DNA of 64,000 nt, taken from Hymenolepis diminuta. Lineage: Eukaryota; Platyhelminthes; Cestoda; Cyclophyllidea; Hymenolepididae. Below are positions 49,301 through 59,840 of this stretch, one piece after another. The number at the start of each line of letters is the position of its first letter. The stretch's first letter is position 1. Made by a program: the position numbers and the translations under genes. A model generated the notes under the pieces. It was given only the letters and a program-made list of their open reading frames with translations. It was not told the origin of the DNA and did no database searches. Location of the stretch: assembly GCA_900708905.1 (NCBI GenBank), contig CAADRB010000024.1, positions 2,291,372 to 2,355,371 of the forward strand. Direction: 5' to 3'.

Positions 49301-52300
49301 CCAGGCAATCCCGGGCGTACACGTTCTGCTCTACATTCGGTAAATTTGAACTGATTGGCGGATTCCAGGAATTCACAAATGTGCAAGTGAATATAAAAGC
49401 GACAACTATAACAACGCTCAATCAATTGCCTTCTCATTGATTAACTCCCTACCAAACAGAACATTGGTAAAATACTCAAATCCACGAGTATTCCTGGGTT
49501 TCAGAAACCAATTTTTCCCATTGCACTCACCTTCCAATCAGTAAATATTATTTCCAAAGTTATGTGTCTTCTTGCCCAAATTGGATGCTCGGCGCCATTA
49601 TCTGACCAAATGGACTAGATATATGAAACGCTTAATAAGCGATGAATTGAAAGCATAAGCAATGCATAATATGAATAAGTAAATTTCCTTCGAACTTCCA
49701 ATCTCCCACTAAGCTTCACTTGCACTTGACTTAAAAGAAATAACAAATGAAAAAGAATAATATGATATAGGGGATTAAAGCTTAGGTGGGAACGAAACAT
49801 TTGAGGGGTGGAATCCTCGGAAACTTAATGGCCTCTTGTGGAAACATTAGGTATTGATATACGTGCGTCCGCTCGTCATATACTTACTATGCTAAGAACT
49901 CTTTTAAGCCTTTTAAAGTGAGTTCTACGGAAAATTAGCTTGAGTTAGAGATGTTCTTATGAGAATGCCCCACATTCCACCATCTCTTACATTGACCAGA
50001 GTTAACTAGTGCGGCTGGTCGTCCACATGACTGAATATCCTCCGGTGAACATCGATATTATGATCTCTCACCTAGTAGACATGTATGTTGGCCGTTGATA
50101 GCTTATTCGAACCCTTGTCCTGAAGCCCACATGACGAAAAAACTGGCATACTATGACTCATCTATTCACGAATTTTAACAAATGAGTATCAAACCCATTC
50201 CTTGACCTGATAGAAGCGACATTGACCACAATACCGCCGGCGCACAATCTATACCTCGAAGCCTACCTCAAATACCAGTTCCCAATGACCCGCCAATTTA
50301 AGAGGTATTAATTCAATTAATTACCCACATATACATATACATATACATATACACACATATTTATATCAATTACCCTCGTGGCTCCTGCAAATAGACTTGA
50401 AAAAAGTGATACCATTTTCCCCCAAAAACACGCCCGGACCCTCATAGGCATGGGAAATTTAGCACTCCTCCATTTTTTGCCGCTTGCGTATACACATACG
50501 ACTCCCCGATTAGATCAACAAACTGCGGTGAAGTGATGTACTTAATTACCACGTTAATAAATTCCGTCTCGCATGCGCCTACATCCAGCTGGAGAAGCGG
50601 AGTGTGAAATTAACATCAGTTAATTAATAATAAACAATCGGTGTGAATTGGTGTGCACAGAAGAATTGGGGCATGCGATCGACTCAAACCCTCAAACATA
50701 AAGAGTACTCGGCTGGGAGTTAACTGGATTTGTGCAAAACAACCCTCAGAAGTCTACGACTGGACATTGAAGTTTTGGCATATGGCATTTGACTGTATGA
50801 ATATGTATTCAGATAAACATTAAAGAACTTCCATTAACAATTTTAGCTGTCACCGTGATGAAACTATCATAGGCTCTAACAACAAACCACTTCCCCTCGC
50901 TTTTGTGATGCCACTTAGCCAATCTGTCGTATTAGGAATCTTTGTGCTCCAGACTCGTAAAATGCGAGTCCCTTAAATCGGATAAACAAAACGTTTGTCA
51001 TTCTCGACACAGGAGAGGTGTCGATAATATTTTCCTTCAAAAGGCCTAAAAACGCAACACATTATTTAAACAGAAACAGAAAGAATCCTAAGAGATGAAA
51101 TACTGGCAACACTCCTTAAATAATCAAAGCAATTTCCTTTGTTAGGTAGCACTCACCCCAGTCCAGCATCCTAAATTGGACTAAACATTTGAAATCAGCC
51201 AAGAAAAACAAACCCCTCATTCGTATTTTCCATTCTTACCAGATATCCAGAGCAATTCCCAGGTCAAGAGGCTTAAACTTACGCAATACAATAAGTCGTA
51301 CTGTCGCCTCGTAGAAGAGAAACGGTACCTCATGTGGAGCAAGATAAATGAACGGTACACCACTATCCGTATAGGAATTTTAAAGAATTGCAGTTATACA
51401 AGCTGTGTTGCACGAGTTTTCCTCCAGCTATTTTAATAGGTAGCTCGAAGCTACAAGACAAAGAAACGAAAACAATACGCCAATTAACGAAAACTAATAC
51501 AGAAAGGAAGAGGTAGAGTAAAGGAATCAATGACAATTCAGGGATCAAAATCTAAATACACCTCACAACAAGAATTTTCGCGATTGGGGAAATGATAGGA
51601 CAAAGAGTACTAGCTAGTCTCTCAATCGACAAATTAGACCGAGGGAAAATTGGGGTGACCGCATAAATATACACCAAACTCTCCATTCATGCAGCTTCCT
51701 GACGCCTACAAAACTCACCTGATCCGTCTCGCTGTCGAAGGATTCAGCACTAAGTCAAGCCTTGAATCGAAAAAAATGCGGTAATGATTCAACAACACTA
51801 CAGACTAACATACATAAACCTTTGAAGTTATATGCTACTGAAACCTCACATAAGTCCACCGAAAGATTGCCTCGACTTTCCTGTGCTCAGCCGCCTGGAG
51901 GAATTCGAACGAAGTGAAGTAGACGACGCGGTAGCAGGATTTAACATCTTCTTGGATTTTTTCGAACCAGGACTTCCAGGGGGAAGGAAAGCTGGCCAAG
52001 GGCCACCGGCCGAGTTGTAGGAATTCAGTGAAATAAGATCATCTTCATCTTCATCCTCTTCTCCTTCTACGTTGCTATCGCAGCCACCACCACCACCACT
52101 GCCTTCCTCCTCTTCACGACTATCAATCGCCAGTGAGTTGTCACAGTCCTCTGCATCTGAGTCAAATTCCAACCACAGAGAGGAGGTCTGAGCCTTGCGT
52201 TTAGCGGACATAGTTCCTCCCAATTCCGCGTCCAGATCCGTCATTGAGAGACCTCGCATCGACTGTTTAGGGGTCTTAACTCCATGGGAAAGAAGCTGAC

Positions 52301-55300
52301 GGTTAAAAAAAAGAATAAATAACAATGATTGTAAATCATAATGTGAAAATTATTTCCTAAGGACATAAGTATCACTACGTTTACCGTTGCAAATATACAA
52401 CGTCAAGAAATGTGACTGAAAGAGAAAAAAGAAACACTGAATAGTGAAACCTCAATTGCTGCTAGAAAAATTCTCAATTGCTGAATTTTTACCACAGGAA
52501 AGTTTCTAACAATAGACTCCGGCAGGCTAACCTTATCTGAGTCATGAAATGTGAAGACTTTGCTTACTGATTCACCTAAACAAATCCCAAAATCAAGGCT
52601 TCAAAAAAGAAACCATATGGAAAGTCATGGAAATACGCAAAGTCATGGCAAGAATAAATTAATCAATATGCCAACGAAGTCCTCGGTGCAACCGGGCCGA
52701 CATGGTAGAAACAGCCGAAAAAGTAGAATTCTGCTTTTCAATTCACAAAACCTTGCCCCACTAAGCTCTGGATCTCGCAGATATGAAGTTGCTTAAAAAT
52801 TAGAGACAATTCCAAACATTTGAACACTAGAATACGGGGAGATGATTAATCCATTAAATAAAAGTGGACAACGTGCCGAATCTAAAACACAAGTTCAGAA
52901 CCCTACATTCATTCCCAACCTCTACCTGATCCCATGGACCAATGATAAAAATAATAATAAATATTCGTCTAAACACTTAACTTACACCTCCAAATAATGA
53001 CCCAAGAACAGATGGACGAGAAGGTGGTGGCATGTCAACGGAATCCGACCGATAGGAGAGACTAGGAGAGGGCGGTTCATTAGAACCCTGCCCAATTGAA
53101 CTCTTCGGAGTTCCAGCTTGTCCACGAGATGATTTCGAATTCGATATAGATGCCGGTGCTGCTGGAACTGGTTGCAATGGTTTGAGATTCGGTCTATGCG
53201 GTGTCTTCAGGGAGATGGCTCGACCCAAATGTCGAGAGAACCTACACTGCGTTAACCATTACAAAATCAATGACTTACTTCTTCGTCTTAAAGGATACAT
53301 TTGCTGTGTGAGAAAAAACTGAATCGAGATCGAAATTTAGCACCAAGTCAGGCTGCATTTCAACAAGGATTTCATCAGGACTATTAGCCACAAAGGACAC
53401 CTGCATTATATGCCTGCAGAGGCATTTCAAGAAGTTCATTTTCTGCTCATGGACACAATATCGTAACTTAGCAACAGTGTTGTCGCAGTCTTTCTCTCCA
53501 CCAACAACTGATAAGTCATCCATTTCCGCTTCAACAAGGGTTGAAGTGGCCAAAGCAGAAGCTTCAAGTTCAACTGCTGATACAGATGCCCCACATTTTA
53601 AAACAGTGGGCTTTATGGTGGACAGATTTGCTGAAGCAACAGCTGATTCAATCGCTTCCGGACATCTCCCCGTTGCCACCGCTGCACTAGCAGTGAAACT
53701 AGCCGCCAAACAAAAGGTTAGAACCTCCTCTGTTTTCTCAGCCTCAAAGCTAGCATCCCGAATGATGAGAGAGAACGCAGCGCGTTCTGCAGACAGAGTA
53801 CTGAGATCAAGGACCCGGGTGATATCCTGTAGTTTGACCAAATGAACATGCACATATTTGTAGCGTTTCTTTCCACCGAAAGTATTAGACCCTGCAGAAG
53901 CACCGGAATTCGTCCTCGACACTGATTTTCCCCGTTTTTCCACCCCAGGCAAGCTTTCTGCTCCCGTCTCATCTCCACTTGCTAAGGTGCCACTCTCTAC
54001 AGCTGCTAGGGCTGCTTGAATGGCATGGTTGTCACCAGTCACTCTCTTCTTCGTACGCACAATCTCAAGACAGTCAGTAAGAAGGAAGATAATAACAGGC
54101 TCGCAGACGGCTGTACCATTTGCACTTATATCTAATTGGAAGACACTAAGTGAGGTGACCAAGTTTCGTGAGGCGGATACAATCTCAGGCTAGAAAAATA
54201 TATGCAATATTATAATCATACTTAAATCAAATCAGTAACATGTAAGAGGAAGTTTACAGGAGCACCGCTGATATCATGGTAAAGGTTAAGCAGACACATA
54301 TACTCCTCAGTTTTCTTTAACCGGGCATTAATCTTCTCTAGAAGAGTATTGAGTTTTGAGGTGAATTCAACCACATCTTCGTAGTCCGGATGGGTCACAG
54401 GGGTGAATTTTTGAATTCCTAAAACGGAAAACGGTCGAAGTTACTTAACTGACCGCATTGCCTGTGAATGAGAATGCCCCTATTTATGGAGCAAACACCG
54501 AAGTCAACGCCTCACATCCCTTCTTTGAACACATTCTCCCTTTTATTACTACCTCTGATAAGACGAGTAGCAATATACCAAAAGCCGTCCAAAATATTTC
54601 CTCGACAGATCTTTACAAGTATTGAGATAAGAAAAATTTATGTCACCAGGAAATATCCCTCTGAGGAAGCTTGCTTGTTGCTCAAATACAAAAGATAGAT
54701 AACCACTTTTCTGCATAAACAGAATTCCTGAAGTCTAAATTACGCCCGATTCAATACACAAAATATAACTGGGATACAGACATAAAGCAATATGTTGATG
54801 CGAAATTCGGATGTAGAATCCCGGTAGGTAGGTAGGCAGGTAGGTAGGTGGGTAGGTAGGTAGGTAGTCTATACCTCGTGTAAATGAGCATCGGTTTACC
54901 ATGTGAGGTGCTTGTACAAGAAAGTTGCCTAAGTATTTTATTACACTTTCTTCGGGAATAGAATTGAAAAGAGAAGACATTGGCGGCCACAAAACCACAG
55001 ACAATCCACTGGCCTACTCAGTAAGATAGCTGTCACAGAAGGCGTGAAAATGCGGGTCCCTTATGCGTGGAAATGAACTACTTATCACACAAAAATGCTT
55101 ATTCAATGCACGAGACAACTATTTGAATCTTTGGGCAACTTCCCCGTACCTACGTTACAAATTATAGCATAAATGAAAATTACAGGAAAGCACTGAAACA
55201 GACCACCTGATGTTGGCTCTTTGGCCCTCCTTCCACCTCTTAATCCTGTTATTGTTCAGATACTATCTCTTGCAAATATATCAATTAAAAAAAAACACAC

Positions 55301-58300
55301 ACATCTATTACACTTCGATGTGGACCGAACCGATAAAATAGGAAGTGCTTAAGGTAGAAGCAAACCTTGCATGAGAAGTAGAATGGAGGGAAGTCGTTGA
55401 ACAGGTCGGATAAGGAGATCGCAAAGACTTTGACGCCCATACTCCCGTCGCAGTTCAACTTGCCGCATGAAGGCGAGGAATCGGGGATAATCATGACCCA
55501 GTTGTTTGATGTGGACCTCGTCATAGAATTGCATGTAGTGAGTATATACCTAAAACGTGAGGGAGTTGGGTTTTGAAGAAAGCAGAACTTGTTCAAAAAA
55601 CTGCTGAACACAGTCACATAGATTAGTAATGATGTCGCATGCCCATTTGGCTCAATGCTGGTTTGACGAGATGCTGCACTGATGGACTAGTCACTCAAAT
55701 GCTCCCATAGCAGGCACTAAGAGAACCTAACTTGGGCAGCGAAGGCAGTCCAGAACTGCTAATGACCTCACATTGCAGCACCCCTCTTGTTAGCCAGAAT
55801 TAACAGCTGTGCATTAATGAGTACAGCTGGGATAATCTATGATTCGGCAGATATGCACGTTGGCCACCCCACAATCGGAGTACTCCACACCTTAACGTCA
55901 TTGGATATGCATCGGTAGGTATCAATCTCGTGACCTCTAAGACTTGATAGAGACGTGGACCTTACCCGCCGAGCCGCAGGCGCACTTGAACCTATCCATC
56001 GCCTTCTTCTATACTTCTCCCTTTCATGATAGTCCCACAGATGGGAGAAAGCAACAAAGCAAAACCAGATCATCCTCAATCCGTAGTTGAAAGCAATGCA
56101 AACTCTACAGGTGCAGATAGTGCTCAAGGCTGGGCTGCTTATCATCAATCGAGACATATCTTCTAAGGGAAGAGTCGGGAGTATTCGCCAGGGCAAAGAC
56201 ATTAACAATCTGCCAACTTACCTACTCTTAATAACTCCCTAATTCACCTAGAAAAGTGCTTTACAACACTCATCTTATGTAAAGATAGCATCATAAAACC
56301 CCCAGGTGAAGTCCTCCAATTCTACCACCCTCTTTAGCCATACCTGTTGACTACCTACATCCGTGGACGTGCACCAATGAACACTGGTCTCATGGCCTCC
56401 GCCTTGACAGGCATGCACTCTGACCACTGAGCCACTACCACACAATTCAATCCAGATCCTTCTGCAAACGGACACCCAGTGCCTCTAGTACTCTGAACTG
56501 AACTCCAATCGACTTGAACGCTCCAAAATACTTCAAACTGAGTATCCTATGAGCAAACACGTGCCAATCGCAGATAATCGCTATCAAGCTCTCCCTAGGT
56601 AAATAAAATTATACACTTCACTACACTACACTACTCATGCCTTTGATAGTCCACTATTTCCTTGACATTAAATAGACCAAATATCTCCACAATAATTTTA
56701 CACGAAACACCACGAATTTGTAAATTGAACACGTACCTTTTCCATTTCATCGATAAAAGGAAGAAGGATCTCTCCAAGGCGACTCGTCTCCATATCCCAA
56801 GAGCCTTCCAACTCCGTGAGCCGACCTTGGAGACGTTTGTGCAGCTGGTGGATGGGAATGAGCCTTCCGAACACCATGTCGGCTTCTCTTCGTGGCAAAA
56901 TGGCACCACCATCTTGGTTCTCCTTCAGTATTTCCTGTGAGAGTTAAAGTGAAAGCACCTGCAATACATTTCCACGAATCAACACTAGAAGTACCACAAT
57001 TGTCTACCTTTAAGTTCTGTGCTTGCGTCACTAATTAGGGAGACATTTCCTAACTGGATTAATAGATAAACTGTCAAAAACCTCTCTTCCATGCCCAATT
57101 TATCTCCAGGTATTAACTGTTTTCTAGAGGTTCTAAATTATTTCAGCTAAATTTGACCAGGATTTTCGAAAAAACATTCACATCATTAATCAGAAAATAA
57201 AATTAAACTACCTCATAAGGCACGGGGAACAAGGACAGGAAAAATACGCATTTTTAAACAGTTTGCTCTATCAAAGATAGCACTGTGTTCAATGAACATA
57301 ACAAGCGATGGATACAGACAAACGGCCAATCACTATTCTCAAACTTCTCAGCCCAGAGAACTCTTTTGCCATCAACTCTACATCTACATCTCAACAGGGC
57401 TTATCTGGTTTTTCTAAGAATTATTCATTTATCTTCGTCTAAGTAAGCACTACAATACCGTTGAGTGACATTTGGACGAAACACAGGCAAATATCAATAA
57501 ATTTTTTTGTGATTCTTGGCCTAACAAAACTAACCAATTAGGCTTGCTGAGAGAAGCGAATGTAGACTATCAGAGGACGCAACTCTACCACTGTGGAAAA
57601 GTGAATTCAAGTGGTATCTGCTTAACAGATAATACGATTTCAGATATCCGAACCGATAGCTTTAGGGCCTGTCAATTAAATTTTACCACTTTACATTGCA
57701 AACCTTAAGGTGATTCCTAAAATGCGCTTGGTAAACAGAAGATATGTTAAGTACATGTTAAGTACGAGGGAACAAAACCCATCGTCAAAACAGCTCAGAT
57801 AAAGAGAAGGAGTGAACTCAACCTCAGGAGTCACAACCTCAGGAATCCAAAATAACGAATTCAAATCTCAACAAAGTTCATTTAATGAGTGGCCTCAGGT
57901 TAGATATGGCATAAAATTGGCTATAGTTCAACATGAACGTTAGCTCAAGAGCTTAGCTTGAGGCCACCAGCACCTAACAAATAGACTCGAATATGAGCAG
58001 CTTCAAGCAGATCAGTAAAAGCCAAACTCACAGGAAGAGCCGATTGAGTGAGAAACTCCAAAATCGAGGAGTAGTTCTTCTCCGTAACAAAGAACTCAAA
58101 GACCCGATGCTCCCGATCCTTGAGACGCGATTTCTGAGGTGTTTTCAACTCACTTTTCGCGGGTGAACTTCGGAACCTCTTTGGAGAGTTTTCTTAATCA
58201 CCATGGTACGCGTTAAAATCAAACAGACATCACTTACCAATTGAAGATTTTATCGCCTCAAGTGGGGTTCTATGAACGGGAGAGCGTGTCAACTTCTCCT

Positions 58301-59840
58301 CCAGGCAATCAGTCGATAGAGGCCTCCTTTTGCCCTCCGAGGCGGGAGTCGAGCAATTTTGCACAGAACTCGATAGAGGAGAGCGATTATCCAGGAGGGT
58401 GAAGGATGCCCTGCTGCGAGAATATAGACGATTTGAATTCCCAGAGTTGGGAACAAGGAGTGGGTCAGCAAGATGGGCAATAACCTCCTCTCTACTCAGC
58501 TGATGTTCGTTTGACCTATTGTGTCTTAATCGGACAGAAAGGTCTGCATCACTCGTGGCAATCAAGTGGGAATCATCCCCCTCACTACATTCTAATATCG
58601 GCTGCTTGTTCTCCTTATCCAAAATCTCCATCGACAATGGATAAGAAGCTGGGGAGCAGATGTCAAGAGATGTACGCTGTGAAAAGTACGAGGCATAAGG
58701 CGAATCTCTAGGTTCAGGCTCAGGCATATAGTAGTAGTCTTGGGGTGGACAAATGTAAGTGGACTGTAGGGATTTCCAGAACCAATCCAACTTCAGAACC
58801 GGAACTCGAACTGCAACCTCATGCAGTTGCTCTTGTAATTCAGGGTCAAGAGAAAAAGAAGTCGATCGGGGAGAATTTCCGACGGCGCTTGAATTGGGGC
58901 TGACGATAAGGACACTCATATCCTACAAAGGGTTATAAAATCAATACGATTGACTTACAACATTCTGTCTGTTCTTATCCCAATCATCGCCAACTACAAC
59001 ATGAGTCAATTTCTCATCGATGAGATCTGTCGCTAAGGTACCACCGTGATCTATGACAGCCGACTCCAATTCGGCCAATGTCCTTGGTTGGCTAGAAAAC
59101 CCGATGAAGTACAAGCAACAGGCCTGAAAAACCTTCGCGCGATGTTTATCCTGAGAATTACAATTAGAAATGGGAAAAGTATAAACCTACAACAAAATCC
59201 TCTTCACAAGCATTCAGCTGGGATTTCGAATGCCTAGAATTCCAAGCCTCCTGAACCCAAGAAAGCCTCATTCTTGCCACGTTTGTCGAAGCAAGCGCCG
59301 CTTTCCGAACCTTTTCACCCGCGCAACGATATACAACCAGGTGGGTTACGGCCGGATCAAGCTTTCGGCGAACACTACCACCCATCCAGTTAATAAGAGT
59401 GGCGATATGGTTCTGCAAATTGCACAAACAAAAATATTTAACTTACAACAACTCTATAGTCTCTAAATCCCGTTATTGTTACAATAGCATCAGCCATTGC
59501 AAAGGAGAAAACGGGTTTACGCTTGGTCCAATGTCGGTCACCAAATCGCAAAGCGTAGAGACTGGGAAGACCGTATATGCAAAATCTAGAAGATTGAAGC
59601 GACTTAATTTCACTCGAGGATATAAAATCAGGTAAAACAACGGCTTCAGGTAAATCAGAATCACTCGTTCTTGGTTGAATTAACCTCTCCTTCAATTTCT
59701 CAATAGTGGGGACATAGGTTATGGAAAGAGATTCACCAACATCCTAAGAAATAAAGTGTGAAGCTGAAAAATACCCTGATTAACTGAGAAAATAAAGGAT
59801 TAGTAAAAACTTCTGTCCCGATTATAGTTAGTTGTGAATA
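45744..59840 (-). CDS. ECT2: ECT2/Pebble-type Rho guanine nucleotide exchange factor (BRCT repeats, DH, PH)
   Basis: Thirteen exons on the minus strand: 59840-59775, 59743-59447, 59412-59191, 59123-58959, 58922-58238, 58192-58032, 56934-56737, 55549-55366, 54418-54258, 54189-53279, 53241-52986, 52295-51850 and 47871 onward, plus a probable last exon 46352-45744 (TGA at 45746-45744). The joined protein has three BRCT-type units, a hinge with a basic KRRP motif, a DH domain with the invariant GRQSL...LLIRPVQRLPS helix, a PH domain (FLLTDCLEIVR; YKYVHVHLVKLQDITRVLDL) and a long tail. This order is unique to ECT2/Pebble. Known role: nuclear in interphase, then activates RhoA at the equatorial cortex to drive cytokinesis, recruited by centralspindlin through the BRCT repeats. 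About 1.6 thousand residues are read versus about 900 in human, mostly from PH inserts and the tail. The start codon exon is not found. Confidence 0.92.
46353..47465 (-). other. Putative last ECT2 intron or 3' UTR
   Basis: About 1.1 kb without recognised coding content. The 62-codon hydrophobic minus-strand frame at 47257-47445 has no support. Confidence 0.4.
47466..47871 (-). CDS. ECT2: ECT2 exon, C-terminal tail
   Basis: Acceptor TTATTGTTTCAG; the frame closes at TAA 47468-47466. Begins SATRKSICRSFLGIRKAPKE, then is Pro/Ser-rich. It either ends the protein here, or splices from a weak donor just before the stop (G|GTTAAT) into 46352-45744. Confidence 0.65.
47872..51849 (-). other. ECT2 intron, 4 kb
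   Basis: AT-rich, with a short ACATAT tandem repeat near 50330-50356. No exon recognised. Confidence 0.55.
50329..50360. repeat. Short (ACATAT)n tandem repeat
   Basis: About four hexamer units, followed by a CA run. Confidence 0.8.
51850..52295 (-). CDS. ECT2: ECT2 exon, acidic tail segment
   Basis: Acceptor AACCGTCAG, donor GTGAGG, 446 nt. Contains GVKTPKQSMRGLSMTDLDAE, then a strongly acidic Ser/Glu/Gly tract and a basic KKSKK motif. It is in phase with both neighbours. Likely disordered. Confidence 0.75.
52296..52985 (-). other. ECT2 intron, 690 nt
   Basis: Nothing recognised. The plus-strand 81-codon frame at 52551-52796 is unsupported. Confidence 0.55.
52986..53241 (-). CDS. ECT2: ECT2 exon, post-PH basic region
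   Basis: Acceptor ACGCAGTGTAG, donor GTAAGT, 256 nt, after a 37-nt intron. FSRHLGRAISLKTPHRPNLK matches the human post-PH segment FSFSKTPKRALRR. The rest is Pro/Ser-rich. Confidence 0.85.
53279..54189 (-). CDS. ECT2: ECT2 exon, PH domain with inserts
   Basis: Acceptor TATTTTTCTAG, donor GTAAGT, 911 nt. PH strands are recognisable (EPVIIFLLTDCLEIVRTKKR; YKYVHVHLVKLQDITRVLDL; FLKCLCRHIMQ as the C-terminal helix). Two inserts break it: about 60 polar residues after the first strands, and an Ala/Ser/Val-rich run of about 75 residues before the last helix. Confidence 0.9.
54258..54418 (-). CDS. ECT2: ECT2 exon, end of DH domain
   Basis: Acceptor TTCCGTTTTAG, donor GTAAAC, 161 nt. EFTSKLNTLLEKINARLKKT, then YHDISGAP, is the last DH helix and the link into the PH domain. 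Confidence 0.88.
54419..55365 (-). other. ECT2 intron with GGTA microsatellite
   Basis: Contains the tandem repeat at 54822-54868. Two overlapping minus-strand frames that read Tyr-Leu-Pro-Thr repeats are translations of this microsatellite. Confidence 0.6.
54822..54868. repeat. (GGTA)n microsatellite with variants
   Basis: About eleven GGTA-type units, with GGCA and GGTG variants. Confidence 0.9.
55366..55549 (-). CDS. ECT2: ECT2 exon, DH catalytic helix
   Basis: Acceptor CACGTTTTAG, donor GTTTGC, 184 nt. GRQSLCDLLIRPVQRLPSIL is the invariant DH helix that contacts the GTPase and is almost identical in ECT2 proteins. Confidence 0.93.
55850..56000 (-). repeat. tRNA-derived SINE, copy G
   Basis: On the minus strand a head GCGGCTCGGCGGGTAAGG, a B-box-like ACGAGATTGATACC, and the body block GGGTGGCCAACGTGCAT corresponding to AATGGCCAACCGTGCTGG in copy A. 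Confidence 0.5.
56335..56445 (-). repeat. tRNA-derived SINE, copy H (head)
   Basis: On the minus strand GGTAGTGGCTCAGTGGTCAG is a near-consensus A-box region, with GTTCATTGGTGCACG about 50 bases later in B-box position. Confidence 0.5.
56737..56934 (-). CDS. ECT2: ECT2 exon, DH domain middle
   Basis: Acceptor AACTCTCACAG, donor GTACGT, 66 codons. EADMVFGRLIPIHQLHKRLQ and SRLGEILLPF match the ECT2 DH second region (I-F-G-x-I-x-x-I-x-x-x-H). Confidence 0.9.
56935..58031 (-). other. ECT2 intron, 1.1 kb
   Basis: Nothing recognised. The 78-codon plus-strand frame at 57472-57708 has no support. Confidence 0.55.
58032..58192 (-). CDS. ECT2: ECT2 exon, start of DH domain
   Basis: Acceptor GTGATTAAG (weak pyrimidine tract), donor GTGAGT, 161 nt, after a 45-nt intron. 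More proline-directed sites (NSPKRF, SSPAKS, KTPQKS) precede VFEFFVTEKNYSSILEFL, the first conserved DH helix. Confidence 0.85.
58238..58922 (-). CDS. ECT2: ECT2 exon, end of BRCT2 and regulatory hinge
   Basis: Acceptor CCTTTGTAG, donor GTAAGT, 685 nt. KLDWFWKSLQSTYICPPQDY is the conserved WFW end of BRCT2. A hinge of about 150 residues follows, Ser-rich, with KRRPLSTD (basic, where human ECT2 has its nuclear localisation signal) and RSPVHRTP (two proline-directed sites). Confidence 0.88.
58959..59123 (-). CDS. ECT2: ECT2 exon, BRCT2 first half
   Basis: Acceptor GTTTTTCAG, donor GTAAGT, 55 codons. CCLYFIGFSSQPRTLAELES followed by DHGGTL and LTHVVVGD form a standard BRCT core. Confidence 0.88.
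59191..59412 (-). CDS. ECT2: ECT2 exon, BRCT1
   Basis: Acceptor TTTGCAG, donor GTAGGT, 74 codons. WMGGSVRRKLDPAVTHLVV and CAGEKVRKA are BRCT signatures; the Lys of GEK matches human Lys195 in the phosphate pocket. LSWVQEAWNSR gives the conserved Trp near the end of a BRCT. Confidence 0.9.
59447..59743 (-). CDS. ECT2: ECT2 exon, rest of BRCT0 and start of BRCT1
   Basis: Acceptor ATTTCTTAG, donor GTAAGT, 99 codons. It ends with DAIVTITGFRDYRVV, where the Thr of TGF corresponds to human Thr153, a phosphopeptide-binding residue. Confidence 0.88.
59775..59840 (-). CDS. ECT2: ECT2 exon, start of the N-terminal BRCT unit
   Basis: A 66-base exon (22 codons, phase 0 both ends) with acceptor GGAGTCAG and donor GTATTT. 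SQLTIIGTEVFTNPLF is the first strand and helix start of the BRCT0 unit of ECT2. The flanking intron is only 31 nt. The donor is weak, but the joined sequence fits the family well. Confidence 0.6.

Larger units (their letters stand above)
55550..56736 (-). other. ECT2 intron with two SINE copies
   Basis: Two minus-strand tRNA-derived repeats lie at about 55850-56000 and 56335-56445. Short open frames here come from them. Confidence 0.55.

Noticed and set aside
53477..53845. 122-codon plus-strand frame
   Set aside because: It is a shadow of the ECT2 PH-domain exon.
54735..55004. Open frames with Tyr-Leu-Pro-Thr repeats
   Set aside because: They are translations of the GGTA microsatellite in an ECT2 intron.
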